From Synechococcus sp. Nb3U1 (GTDB lineage Bacteria > Cyanobacteriota > Cyanobacteriia > Thermostichales > Thermostichaceae), in the NCBI RefSeq assembly GCF_021533835.1, contig NZ_JAKFYQ010000002.1, positions 760,374 through 824,373 on the forward strand: 64,000 nt of DNA, given 5' to 3'. How positions within the stretch are numbered: the stretch's first letter is position 1; every line of letters starts with the position of its first letter. Positions 1-8,281 of the stretch are shown in pieces. The notes beneath the pieces were generated by a model that searched no databases, was not told the DNA's origin, and saw only the letters and a list, made by a program, of their open reading frames with translations. The translations under genes and the position numbers were made by a program.

Positions 1-543
1 AATGGGATAGAAAATTGCTGCTTTTGCAGAATCTTGCAGGGCTTTGGGTAAATGCTGCTCTGAGGACTGACCGGCATCCTGTGCGCCTTGGTTGGGGAGG
101 GCTATCGGCACCTCGATCATCCGATCCGGCACTAGGGGAACCATTTCAGAGCGGCTGGCGGTTTCTCGCAAAGAGTTGGCGATGGACTCTTGGGTGAGCA
201 AAAATTGCCGTTCGTTGCGCTGCATCTGCTGCCAAACTTGGTAGCGCTGGCTCCACTGGCTTTGGGTATGAACGGTCCAACTGTAAAGACTCAGCACTGA
301 AAACCCAGAGACAATGGCCACCCCTGTGGAGATTTGTTTCCACCAGCTTAGATATTCTGTCCAAACGGGATCCCGGCTGTAGGGATGGGCAGATTTGAGA
401 GGTCGGGGGCGACTGACTTGACCGAAAAGGGAAGGTGTTGGGGAAGGCATCCGTTCGCGGCGGCGGGGAGGTAAAGCAGAGCTTTTGGGGCGGACAGGGA
501 GACGACTGCGGCCGCGGCCCGCATCAAAAGGCTGGCTAACCAT
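1..543 (-). CDS. FtsL-like single-pass membrane protein, partial (C-terminus beyond left edge)
   Basis: This frame is open from an ATG at 543 to the left edge without a stop, giving at least 180 residues. A TGAGGT ribosome site sits about 10 bases before the ATG. The protein starts with a basic, Arg/Pro-rich cytoplasmic segment of about 75 residues. One hydrophobic helix (ISTGVAIVSGFSVLSLYSW) follows, then a Gln/Arg-rich stretch that looks like a coiled coil. This is FtsL/DivIC topology, and the gene lies directly downstream of rsmH on the same strand, the classic position of ftsL in division clusters. FtsL sequences are very divergent, so the assignment rests on topology and synteny. If right, it is a periplasmic-facing divisome scaffold. 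The alternative is an unrelated cyanobacterial membrane protein. Confidence 0.6.
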   Translation of the reverse strand, partial: MVSQPFDAGRGRSRLPVRPKSSALPPRRRERMPSPTPSLFGQVSRPRPLKSAHPYSRDPVWTEYLSWWKQISTGVAIVSGFSVLSLYSWTVHTQSQWSQRYQVWQQMQRNERQFLLTQESIANSLRETASRSEMVPLVPDRMIEVPIALPNQGAQDAGQSSEQHLPKALQDSAKAAIFYPI

Positions 544-635
544 GCTGCTTAGACCTCACACACAACCAACACACACCCAAAGGGATCCAATCCATCCAAC
601 CTGGCGGAGGCTTAAAAACTTCTGCCGATTTCGAT

Positions 636-1583
636 TCACTGTATCCGATCTTTCGGGATTAGGCGCAGGTTGTCTTCAATGTTGCTCTGGCTACGGGCAG
701 CCACGCGCAGCTTGGCAGAACGGGCGCGGGGATTGTGCCGCATTTCCGATTCCGTGGGTTGTAGAGGCTTGGGCGTGAGCACTTGCCAGCGGGGATCCGT
801 GCGAAAAGCCCATTTCACCAGACGATCTTCCAAACTGTGAAAACTAATCACCGCCAACCGACCGCCGGGTTTCAGCCAGTTGGGGGCTTGGGCCAGCAGG
901 GTTTCCAACACCTCCAGCTCATGGTTCACCGCAATACGCAGCGCTTGAAAAACCCGCGTTGCGGGATGGATACGACCCTGACGAGCCGCAGGGGGAACCG
1001 CTTGCCAGATCACATCCGCCAACTGAGTTGTGGTCAACAGGGGACGGGACTGTTCGATGCGCCGGGCAATACGCCGGGCAAACCGTTCTTCCCCATAGCG
1101 GCTAAAAATGTCGATTAACGCTTCCACCTCATGATGATTGACCCAATCAGCAGCCGTCTCTTGTGCTGCGCTAGCATCCATGCGCATATCCAGTGGCCCC
1201 TCGGCGCGAAAGCTGAAACCCCGTTCAGGTTGATCCAGTTGCGGGGAGCTCACCCCCAAATCCGCCACGATCCCATCAAACGGGATCCTCTCCCCCCGGT
1301 CATCCTGAAAACCATAGTGTTGCAGCTCAAACTTGGCGAAATTCAGGTGCCAGAGTTTGACCCGGCGGCCCTCCAAGGGGATCCCTGCCGCAACAAAACG
1401 AGCCTGGGCCGCCTCTAAAGCCAGAGGATCTTGATCCAACCCCATGACTTGAGCGGCTCCCCCCCGCAGCAGCGCTAACGTATGTCCACCCCCGCCTAAG
1501 GTCACATCCAAAAAAATTCCGCCCGACTGAGGTTGCAGGTAGGCCACGACCTCCTCCGTCAAAACGGACTCATGTTGATACAA
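636..1583 (-). CDS. rsmH: 16S rRNA (cytosine(1402)-N(4))-methyltransferase RsmH (MraW)
   Basis: The product N4-methylates C1402 in the decoding centre of 16S rRNA using S-adenosylmethionine, in the cytoplasm. The 315 residues match the family length. The N-terminus MYQHESVLTEEVV is typical. The SAM loop DVTLGGGGHTLALL is at about residues 26-39. GIVADLGVSSPQLD and the C-terminal block AVISFHSLEDRLVK are hallmark RsmH motifs. The 92 bases after its stop lead to the FtsL-like gene, reproducing the rsmH-ftsL order of division clusters. The usual mraZ is not upstream; instead a divergent S41-like gene begins about 210 bases away. Confidence 0.97.
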   Translation of the reverse strand: MYQHESVLTEEVVAYLQPQSGGIFLDVTLGGGGHTLALLRGGAAQVMGLDQDPLALEAAQARFVAAGIPLEGRRVKLWHLNFAKFELQHYGFQDDRGERIPFDGIVADLGVSSPQLDQPERGFSFRAEGPLDMRMDASAAQETAADWVNHHEVEALIDIFSRYGEERFARRIARRIEQSRPLLTTTQLADVIWQAVPPAARQGRIHPATRVFQALRIAVNHELEVLETLLAQAPNWLKPGGRLAVISFHSLEDRLVKWAFRTDPRWQVLTPKPLQPTESEMRHNPRARSAKLRVAARSQSNIEDNLRLIPKDRIQ

Positions 1584-1794
1584 CTCGGTCTCCCAACACT
1601 GCGGTTCTTAGTCTAGTCGGCGGAGGAAGCAGGGGATCCCGACTTGGGAGGAGTGCCAGAAATCCCAACCGGCGGGAAAACAACCCGTAGTGTTTCAAAA
1701 TCTCGAAAACAGGTACCCAACACTGCTGACAGTGGCAGAGGGGATCGTTTAGGGTTTATTCTATCCGCAACATCCACAAAAGGGGCCAGCCACC

Positions 1795-3369
1795 ATGACA
1801 GGATTCGCTGCGACAAGTCGCCACTGGTGCAAACGAACCATTGGGGTTTGGGGGATTTTGACTGTGGTGGGTGGGATCCTCCCCAGTACCGTTGCTGGCC
1901 AATCGGCGTTGCCTCCTGTGCCTGTAGTTCCCTCCTTGGGGGAGCCGAACGACCCCGTGTTGGCTCCTTTCCCTGAGCCGGTTCCCTTGGCTGAGCCAGG
2001 GATCCCAACCGCTCCAACCGATGCAGCCCCTTTACCCCCCCGTGAGCCAGTAGGGTTGGATCTTCGCCATTTGGTGAGCCTGTTCATCAACGAGTCTTTG
2101 GATGCGGGCAGTCAGATTGCGGCAGTCAGCTACAACGACCTTTATACCCGCCTGTTGGCTCGCGGCTACGGGGATCCACGCCCACCGATTGAAGTGGAAT
2201 ACGAGCTGCTGCAGGAAATCCTCAAAGAGTACGGGGATCCCGTGGATCGGTTTTGGGATCCTGAGGCCTTCAAAAGCTTACTCAATCGACCCCGTCCGCC
2301 TTTACAAGCTCAGGTGATCGCCCCCCGCATCGTCTACTTAGCGGTACCGGATCTCACCCCTGCCACCGCTCAGCAGATTCGCCAAACCCTCTATACCCAA
2401 GACTATAGCCGCGGCATCCTTCTCGATCTACGGGGATCCGTGGGCTATGACCCCCAGGTGGTGGCAGATGTGGCCCGTCTATTTTTGCCCCGTTCCATCC
2501 ATCCTCTGCTGATCACCGAAGACCGCTTTGGGGAGTCTACCGCTTGGAATAGCGAAAATCTGCCGATTGCGGCGGGGATCCCATTGGCTGTGCTGGTGGA
2601 TGGCAATACTCGCCAGGGTGCTACCCTCTTGGCCGCCCAACTCGGATCCAGCGGCAACACCATTGTTCTGGGCCAACCCACCCAGGGTAGCGAACGGCAA
2701 ACCCAATTCTTCGCCCTTCCTTCCGGTGCAGCGGTGGAATTGGCCGTTGCCAATTGGAAAACAGGGGATGGCCGCTCGTTGGAGCAAGGCTTGGTTCCTC
2801 TACAGACGGTGAATGGGGAGGGCACCCTCTGGTTGAATGCTGGAGTTGAAGCGCTGGCTGTGCCGCCCCGCCGCCCCACCCCACCCCCCCGACCCACGGT
2901 CTTTTTGCAGGAGGGTCGCGTCGGTCGCTTTGAGCTGGGTATGGATACCCGCAATGTGGATACCCATTTGCTGGGGAATGTCGATCAAATTTCAGCAGAA
3001 TCTCGGGCGAATGTATTTCAGCCCAACAGCGATTTGAAACTGTTTTATCTGCAAGACTACATCCTTTTTACCTACCGTCACCCCGGTATTATCGATAGCT
3101 TCTTTGCCAACCGCATCTACACCACCCATCCAGAGGCCATGACCAGCGAAGGGATCCGCATCGGCTCTACTTATACAGAAGTCACGGAAGTGTATGGTAA
3201 ACCGGGCGAGAATGGTTACAACGAGATCGTCCCCTATCCCAAAGGTAGCCGTGAATATCTGCGGGATGACCGCTACTATGTCAATTATGATGCCTTGGGT
3301 TTAGCCTTCGCCTTTGAAGTGGGATCCAACCGAGTCAGTGCCATCGGTCTGTTCAAGCCAGGGAATTAA
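1795..3369 (+). CDS. Exported S41 (CtpA-like) protein lacking the catalytic Ser-Lys dyad
   Basis: The protein has 524 residues. A signal-peptide-like N-terminus is followed by a Pro-rich linker (about 35-85) and a region resembling the S41 C-terminal-processing peptidase core (about 175-355). That core includes GILLDLRGSVGYDP and a glycine-rich end block (GDGRSLEQGLVPLQTV). In active CtpA the nucleophile sits in NxxSASE and the lysine follows 25 residues later in TFGKG. Here those positions read NTRQGAT (Gln274) and TQGSE (Ser299), exactly 25 apart, so both catalytic residues are replaced. The last 150 residues form a domain I do not recognise. I infer a non-proteolytic periplasmic protein, perhaps binding rather than cutting. 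AAGGGG lies upstream of the ATG. It is divergent from rsmH. Confidence 0.75.
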   Translation: MTGFAATSRHWCKRTIGVWGILTVVGGILPSTVAGQSALPPVPVVPSLGEPNDPVLAPFPEPVPLAEPGIPTAPTDAAPLPPREPVGLDLRHLVSLFINESLDAGSQIAAVSYNDLYTRLLARGYGDPRPPIEVEYELLQEILKEYGDPVDRFWDPEAFKSLLNRPRPPLQAQVIAPRIVYLAVPDLTPATAQQIRQTLYTQDYSRGILLDLRGSVGYDPQVVADVARLFLPRSIHPLLITEDRFGESTAWNSENLPIAAGIPLAVLVDGNTRQGATLLAAQLGSSGNTIVLGQPTQGSERQTQFFALPSGAAVELAVANWKTGDGRSLEQGLVPLQTVNGEGTLWLNAGVEALAVPPRRPTPPPRPTVFLQEGRVGRFELGMDTRNVDTHLLGNVDQISAESRANVFQPNSDLKLFYLQDYILFTYRHPGIIDSFFANRIYTTHPEAMTSEGIRIGSTYTEVTEVYGKPGENGYNEIVPYPKGSREYLRDDRYYVNYDALGLAFAFEVGSNRVSAIGLFKPGN

Positions 3370-3493
3370 ATCTCCAACTTGAGGTCGAGTCTATCTCTCA
3401 ACTCTCAAGCGAGCCCAGCCTCAGCAAAGCCGGGGATCCCTTGCCCTCCAGCAAAACTGACTACAATCCAGTTAGATTGACTGCTTGTCCTGA

Positions 3494-3973
3494 ATGCAAA
3501 TTGATATTCGCCCAGTGGAAGACTCGGATAGTGATGCTTTGCTCCACATCTTAGAAGTGGTCTTTGCGGAATATCCGGGCTGTGTATTGAATATAGAGGA
3601 AGTTCCAGAGCTACTTCAGCCGGCCATTGCTTTTGCGGAAATGGGCGGTTGCCTCTGGGTGGCACAACAGCAGGAGCAGGTGGTGGGGTGTGTGGGGATT
3701 GTCCCAACCGAAAGGGCAGAGCGCATGGAATTAAAAAAGCTCTATACGCTGCCGGCAGTGCGGGGCCAAGGTTTGGGGCGGCGGTTAATTGAACAGGTGG
3801 AAGCAGAAGCCCGACGCCGCTATGCCCACTCTCTCCATCTGTGGACAGACACCCGATTCACCACGGCCCATCGAGTCTATGAACGGCTAGGCTATACACG
3901 CTTGCCCGAAACCCGCGAGCTATGTGACCGCAGCCACTCCGTGGAATATCACTACGAAAAGCGCCTCTGTTAA
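3494..3973 (+). CDS. GNAT-family N-acetyltransferase
   Basis: This is a 159-residue single-domain protein that would transfer an acyl group from acetyl-CoA to an amine. Motif A, which binds CoA, reads KLYTLPAVRGQGLGRRLIEQ at about residues 80-98, with the VRGQGLG loop. The C-terminal block AHRVYERLGYTRLPET is the usual GNAT ending. Length is normal for the family and nothing is missing. The substrate cannot be read from sequence. Only 11 bases separate its stop from the start of the FAD oxidoreductase, so the two are probably co-transcribed and may act on related amino compounds, which is inference. Confidence 0.85.
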   Translation: MQIDIRPVEDSDSDALLHILEVVFAEYPGCVLNIEEVPELLQPAIAFAEMGGCLWVAQQQEQVVGCVGIVPTERAERMELKKLYTLPAVRGQGLGRRLIEQVEAEARRRYAHSLHLWTDTRFTTAHRVYERLGYTRLPETRELCDRSHSVEYHYEKRLC

Positions 3974-3984
3974 GGATCCTGCCC

Positions 3985-5118
3985 TTGAACTGTGATGTGG
4001 TGGTGATTGGCTGTGGAGTGGTGGGCTGTGCCATTGCCTATGAGCTGGCGGTGGCTGGCCTATCGGTGATTGGGGTTGAGGCCGGGGATCTTGCCGCAGG
4101 CTCTACGGGAGCCGCCCTGGGGATATTGGTGGGCATTTCTAGCCAGCAAGTGAGTGGAGATGGGGTGGAGTTACGCCTGAAAAGCCTGGAGCGGTTTGAT
4201 CCTCTCATTGCCCGCTTGGAAGAAGACCTAGGTCGGGACTTACCCGTGAATCGGTGCGGTATTCTCAAACTCCTCAAACTCGGTGAGGCAGACGATTGGC
4301 AAGAGACCCTGGCAGCTCGTCAACAAGCGGGTTACCGACTACAGCTCTTAAGCCCCGCCGAAGTGGGATCCCTGCAACCGGGCCTCCGCGCCGACTTGGC
4401 CGGGGCTATTTACTCCCCTCAGGATCGGCAAATCCAGCCCAAGCTCCTGACTCAGGCCCTGTTGGAAGCGGCCCAACGCAAGGGAGCCCGGTTCTTCTTT
4501 CATCAGCCCGTGCAAAGGGTTAAGCGCAGCCCGGATCCCCCTTTTCGTCTCCAGGCGGTCTACACTCCAGATCTCACCTTCTCAGCTGGGCAGGTGATCC
4601 TCGCTGCCGGTTTGGGGAGTTCCCCTCTGGCGGATGAGCTGGATCTACGGGTGCCGCTACAGGCGGTGAAAGGACAAGCGCTGCGGGTCAAAGCCCCTAA
4701 TCTCCTGCTAGGGCCAGTGATCACCGACGAAGATTTGCATTTGGTTCCCTTGGGGGATGGATCCCTGTGGGTGGGCGCAACGGTGGAGTTTCATGCCCCT
4801 CATCCCGACCCAACGCTGCAGACGCTACAAGATTTGCTCACCCGTGCCATCACCCTCTGCCCCGCTTTAGCCGAAGCCACACTGGTAGACCAATGGGCAG
4901 GCTATCGGCCCCGACCGACAAGACAACGGGCCCCCATTCTTGGCTTTGCCCCTCCCTACACCAACCTCCTCATCGCCACTGGCCATTATCGCAATGGGGT
5001 GTTGCTGGCTCCCATTACTGCTGCCGTTATGCGGGACTTGGTACTAAAAGGGGAAACGGAGTTGTGCGATTTGAAAGCATTTGCCCCGAAGCAAAGAGAA
5101 GGGTCAACCCACCTTTGA
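3985..5118 (+). CDS. FAD-dependent amine/amino-acid oxidoreductase, DAO family (ThiO-like)
   Basis: The 377 residues carry the FAD-binding Rossmann signature at the very N-terminus (VVVIGCGVVGCAIAYELA), the ADP-ribose acid (GVEAGD) and the second FAD motif (GQVILAAGLGSS). The C-terminal block ILGFAPPYTNLLIATGHYRNGVLLAP, which includes GHYRNGVLLAP, is typical of glycine oxidase ThiO and D-amino-acid oxidases. ThiO oxidises glycine to the imine used for the thiamine thiazole. In many cyanobacteria ThiO is fused to ThiG, but this is a stand-alone protein with no thiamine genes near, so ThiO is only a possibility. The start is TTG at 3985, supported by AAGGA from 3972. Another amine oxidase of the family is possible. 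Confidence 0.8.
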   Translation: MNCDVVVIGCGVVGCAIAYELAVAGLSVIGVEAGDLAAGSTGAALGILVGISSQQVSGDGVELRLKSLERFDPLIARLEEDLGRDLPVNRCGILKLLKLGEADDWQETLAARQQAGYRLQLLSPAEVGSLQPGLRADLAGAIYSPQDRQIQPKLLTQALLEAAQRKGARFFFHQPVQRVKRSPDPPFRLQAVYTPDLTFSAGQVILAAGLGSSPLADELDLRVPLQAVKGQALRVKAPNLLLGPVITDEDLHLVPLGDGSLWVGATVEFHAPHPDPTLQTLQDLLTRAITLCPALAEATLVDQWAGYRPRPTRQRAPILGFAPPYTNLLIATGHYRNGVLLAPITAAVMRDLVLKGETELCDLKAFAPKQREGSTHL

Positions 5119-5181
5119 GCTGACATCCATGGGTCAGAGTCCTTCCCCATGCCTTGGTCTCAACAATAGGACTGAGTTCGG

Positions 5182-6081
5182 TTATATCGAGCTCAGAAAC
5201 TCCTGCATGAAGGGCAAGACCTGTTCGGAATGAAAGGCGGGGATGGCGTGACTGGCTCCTGGCAAGATCTTGAGCTGGGCCCCAGGGATCCGCTCCGCAT
5301 AGGTTTGGCAGTGCCAGAGGGGAATCGTATCATCCTCTTCAGCAGCAATCACCAGTGTCGGGGCCTGAATGCAATGGATATGGTTTTCGATCGTATCGAC
5401 GGCATCTTCCGGGCGCAGACGGTGCAACAGAAATTGTCGAGCGACTGGCTGCTGGCGCAGGGATCCCCGTAACCATAGGATTTGAGCCAATTTATCCTCC
5501 TGATGCCACCACCGAGCCAGGGGGATAGCCGCCTGCAACAGCCCATCCACCCAAGCGGTTTCCCACAGCAAAGGCCGCAAATGGTTATACCGCCCAACAA
5601 AGCTATCGTCGCGGATCCCGGCAGGAGCTAACAAAACCAACCCCCGCAGAGGATAACGCACCCCATAGGCCGCCCCCACCCACCCCCCAAAGGAATGGCC
5701 TATGACCACCGGGGCAGATAAGTCCAATGCCTGAACAAAACCCCGCACAAACGCCACTTCGGCAGCAATGTCGTAGCGCAAGGCCGGTTGGCTAGATTGG
5801 CCAAACCCCAACAAGTCCAGCGCAATACAGCGGTAACCGGATCCCAACCCTTGCATCAAGAGCCACCAGTTGGCATGGGTGGCCATGAAGCCGTGCAGAA
5901 ATAGCAGCGGGATCCCGGATCCCCACTCTCGGTAAGCCACCCAGCAGGACTCTGCTCCCGCGATCTCCAATCCGTCCAGTTTCACCCGCTGCAGCGGGAT
6001 CCCTTGGATATGGGCTCGTAACTCCGCCAGGCGCCGTGCCAAAGGCACCCGATTCAGCAGCTCTTGCATAGTGCTCTGCAC
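5182..6081 (-). CDS. Alpha/beta-fold hydrolase
   Basis: This 299-residue cytoplasmic protein has the full alpha/beta-hydrolase order: oxyanion-hole HGFMATHANW near residue 64, nucleophile elbow GHSFGG near 128, acid in AAEEDDTIP near 250 and histidine in GASHAIP near 278. The catalytic triad is therefore intact. A cap region rich in Trp and Leu (about 165-215) suggests a hydrophobic substrate, such as an ester or ring-cleavage product. The reaction cannot be named from sequence. A second possible start (MQELLNRV) lies four codons in. The gene is convergent with the FAD oxidoreductase and 26 bases after rbcR on the same strand, so read-through from rbcR is possible. Confidence 0.88.
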   Translation of the reverse strand: MQSTMQELLNRVPLARRLAELRAHIQGIPLQRVKLDGLEIAGAESCWVAYREWGSGIPLLFLHGFMATHANWWLLMQGLGSGYRCIALDLLGFGQSSQPALRYDIAAEVAFVRGFVQALDLSAPVVIGHSFGGWVGAAYGVRYPLRGLVLLAPAGIRDDSFVGRYNHLRPLLWETAWVDGLLQAAIPLARWWHQEDKLAQILWLRGSLRQQPVARQFLLHRLRPEDAVDTIENHIHCIQAPTLVIAAEEDDTIPLWHCQTYAERIPGAQLKILPGASHAIPAFHSEQVLPFMQEFLSSI

Positions 6082-6107
6082 CGCTTACACGATCAATCAT
6101 CCGCTTA

Positions 6108-7055
6108 TTAGATCAACTGCAAATGGGGAGGGGGAGTTTTCAGCCAGTCTTGACGCGCCAGTAGTCCTTGCCGAAACCAAGTGGCCGCCTGAGATTGGTA
6201 ACGCTCCGGGTTAAAGGCCAGCCACAGGGTACGCCGCACCTGTAACCCTTCCACCGAATGTTTTCGTAGCCGCCCCTGTTCCAACTCGGATCCCACCGCC
6301 ACCACCGACAAAAAGGCCACCCCCAAGCCCGCCTGCACCGCATTTTTGATCGCTTCGACGGAGCTAAGTTCCAGTTGCACATCCAGTTCAGAAGGATTGA
6401 TGCCGTGACGATCCAACACTCGGTCAATGGTTTGCCGAGTCGAGGACTGCGGATCGAGGGTGATAAAGGGCAAGGTCAACAGATCCGCAATGGAGGGAGA
6501 CTCGATGGCGGCACCGGGAGAACTAACCAAGACATACTCATCCTCCGCCAGAGCAATAACCTTCAGGTTTTTTTGCAAATCAAACGGGATCTCTCCCCCG
6601 ACAATGGCTACATCCAATTGTCCTTCCACCAGCTTCCGGGCGATCCGCCGGGTGGACTGCACCATTAACTGCACCGAAATGTGGGGATAGCTGCGGTGAT
6701 ATTGAGCGATCAAAGAAGGCATCACATAGGTACCTACCGTTTGGCTAGCCCCCAAAACCAGGTGCCCCCGCCGCATGTCCTGCAAGTCTGCCAGAGCTTG
6801 GGTAGTCTCGCGGCACAACTTAAGGATGCGCTCGCTATACTGCACCAGAATTTGCCCCGCATCCGTTAGCTGCACCTTACGTCCGCCCCGATCGAACAGC
6901 ACCACCCCTAATTGCCGCTCTAGATTTTGGATCTGTAAGCTGACGGCAGGTTGGGAGACAAACAAACTATCGGCGGCACGGCGAAAACTGCCCTGCTGAG
7001 CAATTGCCCGCACGATCAACAGCTGATCCAGCGTAAACGGCAATTCATCCGCCAT
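6108..7055 (-). CDS. rbcR: LysR-type transcriptional regulator, RbcR/CbbR-like
   Basis: The chosen start at 7055 gives MADELPFTLDQL, the usual RbcR beginning, with GGAG about 10 bases ahead. The longer frame to 7148 has no such support. The 315 residues hold a winged helix-turn-helix (about 1-65, with QGSFRRAADSLFVSQPAV and LFDRGGRKVQLTDAG) and a periplasmic-binding-like effector domain (about 90-300, with GASQTVGTYVMPSLI). In cyanobacteria and plastids RbcR controls rubisco and carbon-fixation genes in response to metabolites, acting as a DNA-bound tetramer. The rubisco operon is not in the window, so target genes are inferred from the family. Close paralogues (CmpR, NdhR) are the main alternatives. 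Confidence 0.82.
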   Translation of the reverse strand: MADELPFTLDQLLIVRAIAQQGSFRRAADSLFVSQPAVSLQIQNLERQLGVVLFDRGGRKVQLTDAGQILVQYSERILKLCRETTQALADLQDMRRGHLVLGASQTVGTYVMPSLIAQYHRSYPHISVQLMVQSTRRIARKLVEGQLDVAIVGGEIPFDLQKNLKVIALAEDEYVLVSSPGAAIESPSIADLLTLPFITLDPQSSTRQTIDRVLDRHGINPSELDVQLELSSVEAIKNAVQAGLGVAFLSVVAVGSELEQGRLRKHSVEGLQVRRTLWLAFNPERYQSQAATWFRQGLLARQDWLKTPPPHLQLI

Positions 7056-7364
7056 AGGGAACTCCAAACAACACAGCGGGATCCCTTGTAACTCCCCCAG
7101 CGACAAGATAGCCTCTGATGCGCAGCTTAATGGGTCTGGCCTTGGCAATACGTTTCGACAACCCAGCTCAGCCCGCCCCTGAGAACCCGTATCAGATCAT
7201 CATAGATAAGCAAGAGTGCCTAAGAAAACCACTCGATGCCACCCCGATAGTCTAGCTCCAGAGATTGCTCGATATCCGAACGGCTCCACCCATCGTCGGT
7301 CTGTTTTTGAGTTACGGCTACACAAGTAATCCTAGCCCTGTAATTTGAGCCTAAAATCTAATTC
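7056..7364. other. Intergenic gap upstream of rbcR
   Basis: These 309 bases separate the rbcR start from the stop of the SNase-like gene, both on the minus strand. They hold the rbcR leader, including its GGAG ribosome site next to 7056. I see no open frame with coding character, no clear hairpin terminator and no RNA gene. An rbcR promoter and autoregulatory operator (LysR boxes of the T-N11-A type) would be expected here but cannot be picked out by eye. Confidence 0.5.
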
Positions 7365-8012
7365 CTAGCGAGGGCCATAGGTTGTCCAGTAGCCGCGCCC
7401 CTGTCTTTCTCCTGCAGTGGCAGCTTCGGAGAGGATGGTACCGTACTTTAAGCCCTCCGTTTGCGGCGACAACCGGCCATGCCCGAGAAACAGCATTTCT
7501 TGGTTAATGAGGGTATTGGCTTGCCAAACGTAAGCGGGCAGTGTGGAGGCGGGAGCCAAAGCCGCGTCCAATTCCAAGAACACCTCGCGCCCCAGCAAAG
7601 AAGTCTGCAAATATTGGCCGGCATTATAGACCGCTAAAGGGGTTTCTTCCCGCAACTCCGTCCAGTTGGGGTTAATCTGGGCAGGCAAAGGATCAATCCC
7701 GATCAGTTGCACCAGCCGCAAATCCAAATCCCCTTCGATCTGGACAGCTAGGGTGTTGTAGTTGATCACCCGGATCACTTCCGCTCGTTTGAGGGTGCGC
7801 AGATCTGGACGTGCCACCGATGTTAAGGCCCAACTGGGCAGAGCTGAGAACACCAGGGGCAGAACCAACAGGCTCCCAAATTTGACAAGCCCCCGTCCCA
7901 CGGCTGGGAACAAAGGTTTACGACAAGGGGAAGTGGGAACAGAACGCAGGGATTTTTGCATCATGGACTTCACCCGTTGCATGGCAGATTTGGCCATAGT
8001 AATGCTTCGCAT
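7365..8012 (-). CDS. Exported thermonuclease-like (SNase fold) protein
   Basis: About 215 residues from an ATG at 8012 preceded by AAGGG; a GTG at 8033 or an ATG at 7997 are alternatives. A basic N-terminus leads into a signal-like helix (VKFGSLLVLPLVFSALPSWA), so the mature part is exported. The rest resembles the SNase beta-barrel: EVIRVINYNTLAVQIEGD, then VQLIGIDPLP, then a YLQTSLLGREVFLELD block and a final GRGYWTTYGP. The catalytic pattern of active thermonucleases (Arg-Asp-Glu-Arg) is only partly visible, with RLVQLIGID replacing the usual RLxGIDAPE. It may be a binding rather than cutting member. Gene symbol withheld. Confidence 0.6.
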   Translation of the reverse strand: MRSITMAKSAMQRVKSMMQKSLRSVPTSPCRKPLFPAVGRGLVKFGSLLVLPLVFSALPSWALTSVARPDLRTLKRAEVIRVINYNTLAVQIEGDLDLRLVQLIGIDPLPAQINPNWTELREETPLAVYNAGQYLQTSLLGREVFLELDAALAPASTLPAYVWQANTLINQEMLFLGHGRLSPQTEGLKYGTILSEAATAGERQGRGYWTTYGPR

Positions 8013-8281
8013 TTTTGCCCTTGAAGATCTCACACCGCCCGCATCCCACTCAGGTTCAACCTCGCGGGATCCGGCTCACCTGCCGTCACTGTACAAAAAA
8101 CTTGGGCAGATGGGTCAGCTGAGCTTGATCTTGCTCAATTTTAAAGACTCGACTGGGATCCAAGATGCTAGGGGAGGGTATTCAAGATAGTGGCATCCCG
8201 AATTGATGAGGCATTTTTCTCTCCACAAGGGATGGGGTTTTCCCAACAATTTCCATAAAGCTGTAGTCAGGCTATTGGATG

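Noticed and set aside
2445..2954. Long minus frame inside the S41-like gene
   Set aside because: Arg/Pro/Ser-rich shadow with no family motif; the plus frame carries the S41 core.
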